This document shows positions 56,848 through 64,000 of a stretch of 64,000 bases of DNA, piece after piece. The position numbers and the translations under genes were made by a program. Numbering within the stretch: position 1 is the first letter of the stretch; each line of letters begins with the position of its first letter. The notes under the pieces were generated by a model, which worked only from the letters and a program-made list of their open reading frames with translations, was not told the DNA's origin and searched no databases. Source of the DNA: Cordia subcordata (Eukaryota; Streptophyta; Magnoliopsida; Boraginales; Cordiaceae); assembly GCA_028554755.1 (NCBI GenBank), contig JAPTOF010000004.1, forward strand, positions 5,935,001 to 5,999,000. The letters are read 5' to 3'.

Positions 56848-57275
56848 TTATGCCATGAAGAACTAGATAATATCATCTAATAAACTCTCTGGTTGATTCA
56901 ATCTGCAAAACAAGAAATCTAGGCATCGGTGTGGTACCAACTAGAGAACCTCCGATGCTTAAGTCAGAATATTTCTTAAGAGGGAAAGTTTTAAGGAAGA
57001 GGATGAATATGAATGAATGAGTCAACTTTTTTGGAATGAAGGGGTCCTATTTATAGTTTAAGGGATAGGACAAATATCAATCCTATCTTCTTCGAATTAC
57101 TGATTATCGAGTCACCGAACCCTGATCAGGTTATCGTGCTGTTAATTGGTTAGCCTAGAACTAAAAGTACCTTATCAGGGGGATTCCCGATAATACTCAA
57201 GTATATGCTGAGTTCTTGTTGTCAGTGTCTTCCTTCTATTGATAAAGTTCACGGGTACAACCCAATCCCATATCA
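56848..57275 (-). repeat. LTR of the second Tat copy (full length)
   Basis: About 428 bp. Retains the segment deleted from the LTR at 35351-35631. The following TCTGG is identical to the flank of the first copy. Confidence 0.75.
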
Positions 57276-57714
57276 TCTGGAGTATTAACTTTAAACTTAC
57301 GAAATTAATTATTACCAAAGTTTCTTTGATCCTTCACTTGATTTAGAGTTATAAGCACCATGAAATGGACTGAATCCACTTCATCATTTAAGGAACCAGC
57401 CTCTGAAACATGACCCTTAACATCACGCTCCAACGGGTTGCGACGTGCAAGACGTTGCAGGAGTTGTTGCACTTGTCACCTTAGATCTTCCAACTCGATA
57501 TCTCGTAGGTCTCTTTGACCAGCTGGAGGATCATCAAAATTTGGTCCATTTCGACAAAGACCAACCATTGATAACCTAAGCTTTGATAACCAAGTTGAAA
57601 CCGAAAAGAATGGAGAAATTGGAGATAACACAAGACACCACTCAAAAGAACACTACTCTTCACTCAAACGAATCACCCTAAGGCTCCAAATATAGTATAT
57701 TTCAATTTCAAGAC
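57276..57714 (-). mobile_element. Short-LTR retroelement fragment, second copy
   Basis: Paralog of 35632-36072, with the 120-bp LTR at 57595-57714 and the same gag-like start (RDLRDIELEDLR). Confidence 0.55.
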
Positions 57715-58353
57715 AGTGGTAATAAATAATTTATAATAAAACTAAGAGTACATTGGATATTCAACAATTTCATAATTAGAAGTCATATCAAAGGACCATT
57801 ATAAAATGTGGTTCTATTTATAATAACTTTAGTTATTTTTTCACGTTTCTTTGTGTATTAATACGTCATTATTATATTAATTAATATATATTTTACAATT
57901 ATTTTTTAATTTACATAAAAATTTTAAACATAAATATGCCCCCTCTGACACCCGAGTCCTAACTCTGTCACTGTGTCTAAGCAAGTAAACATGCTTCAAG
58001 CTAGTAAAAAGCTTCTTGAAATCATTTTTTTTTCTTTTTAAATTCTAGAATTTGTATAATATTTCTTGACTCCTAGAGAGGAGAAAAATACTCCACACGA
58101 AATGCATTTATGAGAGCTATTCCTGGTATCCTAATTTTCCTTAAAATTACCAAACAATATTTTATACTATTATATATGCAACTATATCATTCATCTTCAT
58201 AATCCATGTCTTGTAACTATGTACGTTTGGGATTAATCGTGGTTTTTTTTTCTAAAACTACAATGTTATGATGGGCAGAAATAACAAGATTAAATATCTC
58301 AAGAAATAAAAAAGGGTTCCGAAACTTTAGACAAAAATAAAATTTAAAAAAAT
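57715..58353. repeat. Distal upstream region of GH1 copy C
   Basis: Closely matches 36073-36715. Non-coding. Confidence 0.7.
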
Positions 58354-59418
58354 GAGAAAAAAAACATACAAGTCCCCCAAGTTTATGCTTTATTCCAAAC
58401 AAATCCTCTAACTTTATAATTCTTAGGAGGTCATTTCAGTGCATTAACTTTGTTGAAAGACCAAAATACCCTCACATTGATAGTTATATTTCGCAATTGC
58501 CACGAAACTGTTATATATGAGACTCTGTTGGTTACCTTTTTGCTTATTTTCGTATTTTTTTGCTAACATGTTCACACAATTTTTTTTTCATTGCTTAAAA
58601 AATTAAAAATTTAAAAATTCAAAATTCAAAGTTCAAAATTGAAAATCTAAAAATTAAAAATTAAAGAAATTAAAAAGTAATACTTAAAAAATTAAAAAAT
58701 TTTAAATTAAAAATAAGAAATTAAAAGATTATGAGATTAAGATTTTAAGTGGTTAAAAGAATTCAAAAAAAAATTTATTAACAAAGTTTAAAACAAAAAA
58801 TTTTAAATTTTAAAATCAAATAAGTAAAATCTTATGTAGCACTTTGAATTGTAATTTTAATTAAACAAATTAAAAGTTTTTTTATAATTATAAGTTATAA
58901 TTTTAAAATTGCAATTTATAGTGTTGTAATTATAAGTTATAAGTTATAATTTTCTTGGTTAAAATTGCAATTTAAAGTGGCTTTTTTTATTTAACTTATT
59001 TGATTTTGATATTTTAATTTTTTAGTTTTAAAGACTGTTAATTTTTTATTTTTTTATCTTTTAATCTCTTAAAATCTTAATCTCATAATGTTTTAACTTT
59101 TTAGCTTTTAAGTTGTACTATTTAATTTATTTAATATTTAATTTTAAATTTTGAATTTTTAAATTTTTAAACTTTTAAGTAATGAAAAAAATTTGGTGTG
59201 AACCTGTTGGCAAAAAATACAAAATAGACAAAAAGGTGTTTAGCAAAGTATTAGATATAAAAATTGTATACCAATTACAAAATATGGCTAACAACGAGAG
59301 AATATTTTTGGTCTTTTAACAAAATCAATAGATTGGAAGGATCTTCCAAGAAATTGTAAAAAATTGAAGAGCCTGTTTGAAATAAAATATATATTTGAGA
59401 GACCTGTACATCGTTCTC
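58354..59418. mobile_element. Foldback, Mutator-like element (copy 4)
   Basis: Closely matches 36716-37749, same arms and ends. Confidence 0.7.
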
Positions 59419-60310
59419 TTTTTAAAAAATAGAAATGAACCAAGGTCGTATCCGTCTTTCAGCCGTCCGTGCCTCTTCAACATTTGCGCTCTTTATTGGA
59501 TAATAACGCTTCGCGTATCAACATACCGTTGTCAATTATTCTAACCCCTATTGATTAATTACGTGATGATGGACGAGGGAAGACTATTCAAGAGAAAGCA
59601 ATTGGTTCAACAAAGCATATAGAGATTTAGTCATTCTTGTGAATAATGCGTATCTTTTTAGACATTTATTCACGTACAAATTTCAAAACTCAGACTCCAA
59701 AAAAGAAAAAGAGAAACGAAAAAGAAAAATGGAGCACATCGGTATGGTAAAATACTGGGTCAGTATACTGTGCTAATTTTGCTATCACTAGTAGTAGCGA
59801 AACTCTTTTGGGCAAGTTGCGAGTTATTTTTGAATTATAGAAAGTTGTACGGTGTGTGTTGCACTTGGTATTATAATAAATGTCTGTCGTCCACTTCATC
59901 GCAAAAGTTGTATGGCATGCGCTGCACTTGGTATTGTAATAAATCTCTTGTTGCGAATAAAATCTCATGGGAGGATCTGAGTTACTCCCTTTTCATCTGC
60001 CAAGGTTATGTAAAAAAAAAAAGAAAGAAAAGAAAATTTGCCTTTCCTTTAATTTCGTTTGAGGAGAGTAGAGATGAGATGTAATATTTCCTTCTTTTCT
60101 CACACCCCCCCCCCCCCTCTTTTTGGATGATAGAATATTTCCTTTACTTCCGTTTTAGGCAAACAAGGGGCCAAGGAGTAAGACTCAGCAGAGACATTCT
60201 CCTTTACCTTTGGCCATGAGTGCAGGACCCATAAAGATTTAAAGAGTTACTACACATACAACATTGATTCCATCGTGATGTACAAGCTCTTCATCCCCAT
60301 GCCTTTATGG
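59419..60310 (+). promoter_or_regulatory. Proximal upstream region of GH1 copy C
   Basis: Nearly identical to 37750-38640, with a run of about 13 C at about 60106-60118. Confidence 0.5.
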
Positions 60311-60314
60311 TGCC

Positions 60315-60322
60315 TATAAATA
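60315..60322 (+). promoter_or_regulatory. TATA box of GH1 copy C
   Basis: TATAAATA in the same context and distance to the ATG as in copies A and B. Confidence 0.6.
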
Positions 60323-61815
60323 TAGGAGCTAGAGAGCTCAGAGAACTAAGCACAATTACACCTCGATCTTCTCTAGCCAGCAAGACTTGTTACCACTACC
60401 TGCTATGGAAATCCCAAACACCCCAGTTTTTCAACCTCAGGCAGGATTTTTCCGCCGAAAGGATTTTCCAGATGGTTTCCTATTCGGTACAGCAACAGCT
60501 GCCTTCCAGGTTAATTATCATATGCACCATAATTTCCTGTTGGATTTTTATTCAATCTACGCTGTATTTGTGTGTGTGTGTGTATTTGGTCGATGCGTAC
60601 GTGCATGTTCATCTTGTGTCTGTTTTTGTTTGATCAGATTGAAGGTGCTTTAAAGGCAGGAGGTAGAGACCCAAGTATTTGGGATCACTACTCGGAAGAA
60701 AAGAGTATGAATTAACTTCTTTCCTACGCTATTGTCCGAAATATTAATTTTACCTTAAAACATACATGTATAGGCCACGAGTACACACATATGTAAACAT
60801 ACAAAAGAGTAACAATAATTATGCGGCACCTTACATAAGTTTGCAATCCAAATACCCAATGGCACATGAATACGTTTTGCATGCACGTATCATTTATTTT
60901 CTTTTATTATGAAAGGCTGTGAATATAATTGTCATCATAATTATTTCAAAAGGGTCTTCTTAATAACAAATTGGATGAACTCGCAGATCTATATCTTCCT
61001 TATAATGAAGATGCCGTTGGACACTACAAACACTATAAGGTATCTTGAAATTTAGATGTCCTTCTTCTTTTCTTTTATCGATTCCAAATACGTACTTACT
61101 CTTTATACATTTTAAATATCTCATCCCTACTCACTCTTCTTGGACCCATTTCTCTATGATCACTTCGTCTCTAAAAAAGCAGAGGGCCCAAATTAGAGTA
61201 GCTATTAAATTTTGAGCATGAAAATTTTAGATTTCACCTCAAAACGAAATTTAAAATTTCTTACAGGAAGATGTCAGTATCATGAAGACAATGGGTTTTG
61301 ATGGTTACAGATTTTCAATCTCATGGAGCAGAGTGATGAAAAGTAAGTAAACATAAAAAGTAAATATTATTATATGATGTGATACTGCATCCGCATTAGA
61401 TAGGTCATTCAAGGGTTCAACGCTCATTTTGGGCACAACAGTTAAGGGCATGATACATGGTAATTAATCCCTTGTAATTTATCTTTTAGGTGCATAGCCA
61501 CGTTATAAAGCATATTGCCATTTTTAACGATAAAACTACTTAAAAAATACTAATAGTTGTCATTATTTAAAAAAATGCATCTGTCATATAACATTATTGT
61601 ACGATGTTATAGACAAGATCGATCATGATGATCTTGTATATATGTGATTAAACCAATTAGAGGGAACTGAACCGAATGAGGAGGATCCAGTTTTACCAAA
61701 ACCTTTTGCAAGAGCTGCATGATAAAGGTACAAATATTCACCTCGAAACTCTTAAGGTTATTATGTCCATAAATAAAGGTTACTCAAGGTTCTGCATGGT
61801 ATTTATTATACGTGA

Positions 61816-61908
<93 letters not shown>

Positions 61909-62295
61909 TAAGATTTGACTCCTAATCTTGTAGTCATACTATTCCACATCCGATCCAAATTACATTGGCACACTACAAATTTGACTCCTAATCTTGTACT
62001 AGACTTAGTCTTCGACTGCAACCAAGAATATTCCAAACTAGTAAGGCAATCAGGGGTAGCTGATGACACATCTTACTGTAACTTCATAGATAGATCAACG
62101 CAGCTCTCATGAATACAAAACTACATCTCAAATTGACTGAGTGATGAGTTTAATTTTGTAATGACAGGGAGGATTTCAAAAACTATGCGGACCTTTGCTT
62201 TCAAAAATTTGGTGACAAGGTCAAACATTGGATAACTTTTAACGAGCCATACACATTTTGCTTGGGCGGGTATTTGAGTTACGACATGGCACCAG

Positions 62296-62518
62296 GTGAA
62301 GAAGATCATGCCGACGCAACTCAACCTCATCATGAAGCCACCGCACGTCGTGCCACCGGCCTCAAGCGCCTCCTCATGATAAAGCCACCGCACGTCGTGC
62401 GGCCGCCCTCAAGCGCCTCTTCATGATAAAGCCATCGCACATCGCCCCCCTCGCCTCCAAACTCGTATTAATTATGGTGGCTTTTTGCCAATTGGCCGGC
62501 TATTCTTTGAATGTAGAG
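62296..62518 (+). other. Candidate exitron in exon 7 of copy C
   Basis: 223 nt between the same GT and AG borders. Not a multiple of three here because of the two C deletions, so this copy keeps its exon-7 frame only if the segment is spliced out. Confidence 0.4.
62325..62465 (+). repeat. 48-bp coding minisatellite, 3 units (copy C)
   Basis: The same three units as copy A, but units 1 and 2 read GCCTCAAGCG or CCCTCAAGCG where A has an extra C. Confidence 0.85.
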
Positions 62519-62974
62519 CAAGATCAGTGTCACTACTGCAAAACAAAATGGTTGCCCGCAGCTTAGGAGACGAACCAAGTCATGATACCGTGGAGCGCGA
62601 TCCATCTAAAGACCCATACACAGTAGCACATAATATACTCCTCGCTCATGCAAAAGCAGTAAAACAATACAAGGAAAATTATCAGGTTAGACGCATCGTA
62701 AATTCTCTTTCTTTTTTTTTTTTTAAGAGATTCCTGCAGTCAGTCTGTTTTGTGTTTCAGCCACCATAAAATGCTGACATAAACTGACATTAAAATGTGG
62801 ATAGGCGAGTCAAAAGGGTCAAATTGGTATTACCCTTTGTACGTACTGGTGTATACCCTACTCCGACCTTCCACAAGACCGAGATGCTACACAACGCGCT
62901 ATGGATTTCCAACTCGGGTGGTGAGTGTTTCATATTTTCCTTTCTTTCAACATGTCCCGAAGTATTTTGCTTTA

Positions 62975-63014
<40 letters not shown>

Positions 63015-64000
63015 ATATATGTATATACGTGACACAGGTTTTTGGATCCATTGACAAGCGGAGAGTATCCAGATAGCATGCGGAGCCTTGTGACAGATGG
63101 TCGACTGCCTGAGTTCAGTGAAGACGAATCCAACATGTTGAAAGGTTCATTAGATTTCATAGGACTGAATTATTATTCAAGTCGATATGTATCTGATGAT
63201 CCATACAGTAAGGGTGGAAATTACACTTTGGATCCACGAGCCACTCTTCGCAGTAAGTTCGATGGGAACTAAAATTTGTCAGCATCTCTATCTATCATTA
63301 GAGCTTGAAAAACATTTAAACACATGCTTTGACGTCTTGACATTTTCTTTGGACAGCTTCGCGAGACGGTGTCCTTATTGGTGATAATTTCGTAAGGACT
63401 TCTACTCAACTCCCCTCCTTTGTCGCAGCTCTTCCCTTGTTAGGGCGCATGATAGGTTCAATATACAAATGAGTAGTAATCTCTATCTACATCAAAATGG
63501 ACTCTTTTGTAAGGTTTCTCACGTATTTAAACATCACTCCTCTAAAGCTCAAGACAGAATTATTACAAGAGTAGAGGTTGGCATTTTTTTCTGGAAAAAA
63601 GCTAATCCAATTATTTTGTACACCCTTTATCCTTTTAATGTTAAGTGATTGAGAGTATTTCATTTCAAAGATGGGGTCTTAACCAACTGCTAAGAAACTA
63701 GCTAAATTAAAACAAAAGTAGCATATAGCTCTAACCCGATAAGATCGGATGTTAAGCCACTCAAACTTTTGTTTTGCAACACACTTATTATTTTTGCATT
63801 TCTTATTTATTCTTTTCTTTATATTATATTCCAAGGTACAACCAAAAAGTTAATTGGTGTCTTCCTTTTGTTTGTTGCAGAAAGGTCCTGATTGGTTTTA
63901 TCTATATCCTAAAGGGATCATGGATCTTCTGATTTATACGGACATAAAGTACAATAGCCCCACAGTTTATATCACAGAAAATGGTAATATTTGACTATAA

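Larger units (their letters stand above)
53960..57275 (-). mobile_element. Truncated second copy of the Tat-type element
   Basis: Paralog of 32468-35631. On the minus strand: a full LTR (57275-56848), gag pieces with LIQKGKLMHFVRRQGDHPF, the protease region (MLEDTSSTVDELYYEAFEWL) and reverse transcriptase through YIDDIL. RT is less damaged than in the first copy: SGYNQIKMASSDQPHTAF is continuous. RNase H, integrase, the antisense ORF and the 3' LTR are absent because the duplication seam cuts the element. Confidence 0.8.

Overview
The window is AT-rich nuclear DNA from a flowering plant, most likely a eudicot. Long GT-AG introns, hAT, CACTA, Mutator-like and PIF-like elements, Ty1-copia and Ty3-gypsy remnants and a phloem-lectin pseudogene all point that way. 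The species cannot be named from the sequence. There are no bacterial features, rRNA genes or tRNA genes.

The only substantial host gene is a family-1 glycoside hydrolase (beta-glucosidase), present three times. Copy A (1-4034, minus) lacks only its last exon, which lies off the left edge. Copy B (38743-43316, plus) is complete, with the 13-exon plan of plant GH1 genes. Copy C (60405 to the right edge, plus) runs through exon 11 and carries frame-disrupting deletions. The products have no visible signal peptide and resemble the cytosolic-type plant glucosidases that include alkaloid glucosidases. Exon 7 contains a GC-rich, 48-bp-unit minisatellite that differs in copy number between copies and sits inside a possible removable exonic intron (exitron). 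A decayed exon-7 relic lies at about 14.3 kb.

Layout: 1-4.1 kb gene A; 4.1-8.9 kb its upstream region, with a foldback element, a CACTA-like element and a hAT-like element; 8.9-14 kb a second, gene-less copy of that upstream region split by a 1.95-kb insertion; 14-20.7 kb hAT-like remnants, minisatellites and a third partial upstream copy; 20.7-24.9 kb a nearly complete hAT transposon with a damaged transposase; 25.5-26.1 kb a LINE RNase H relic split by a PIF-like MITE; 26.1-35.6 kb a decayed Tat-type Ty3-gypsy element (minus strand) with an antisense extra ORF; 35.6-36.1 kb a short-LTR retroelement fragment; 36.1-43.3 kb upstream region and gene B; 43.3-53.9 kb a phloem protein 2 pseudogene pair, a copia fragment and AT-rich repeats; 53.96-57.7 kb a second, truncated copy of the Tat and short-LTR sequences; 57.7-64 kb upstream region and gene C.

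B and C therefore lie in a tandem duplication of about 21.5 kb whose junction falls inside reverse transcriptase sequence near 53.96 kb. A is an inverted relative. The gene bodies are almost identical in all three copies, introns included, while flanking repeats differ by several percent. This suggests recent homogenisation (gene conversion) or recent gene-centred rearrangement.
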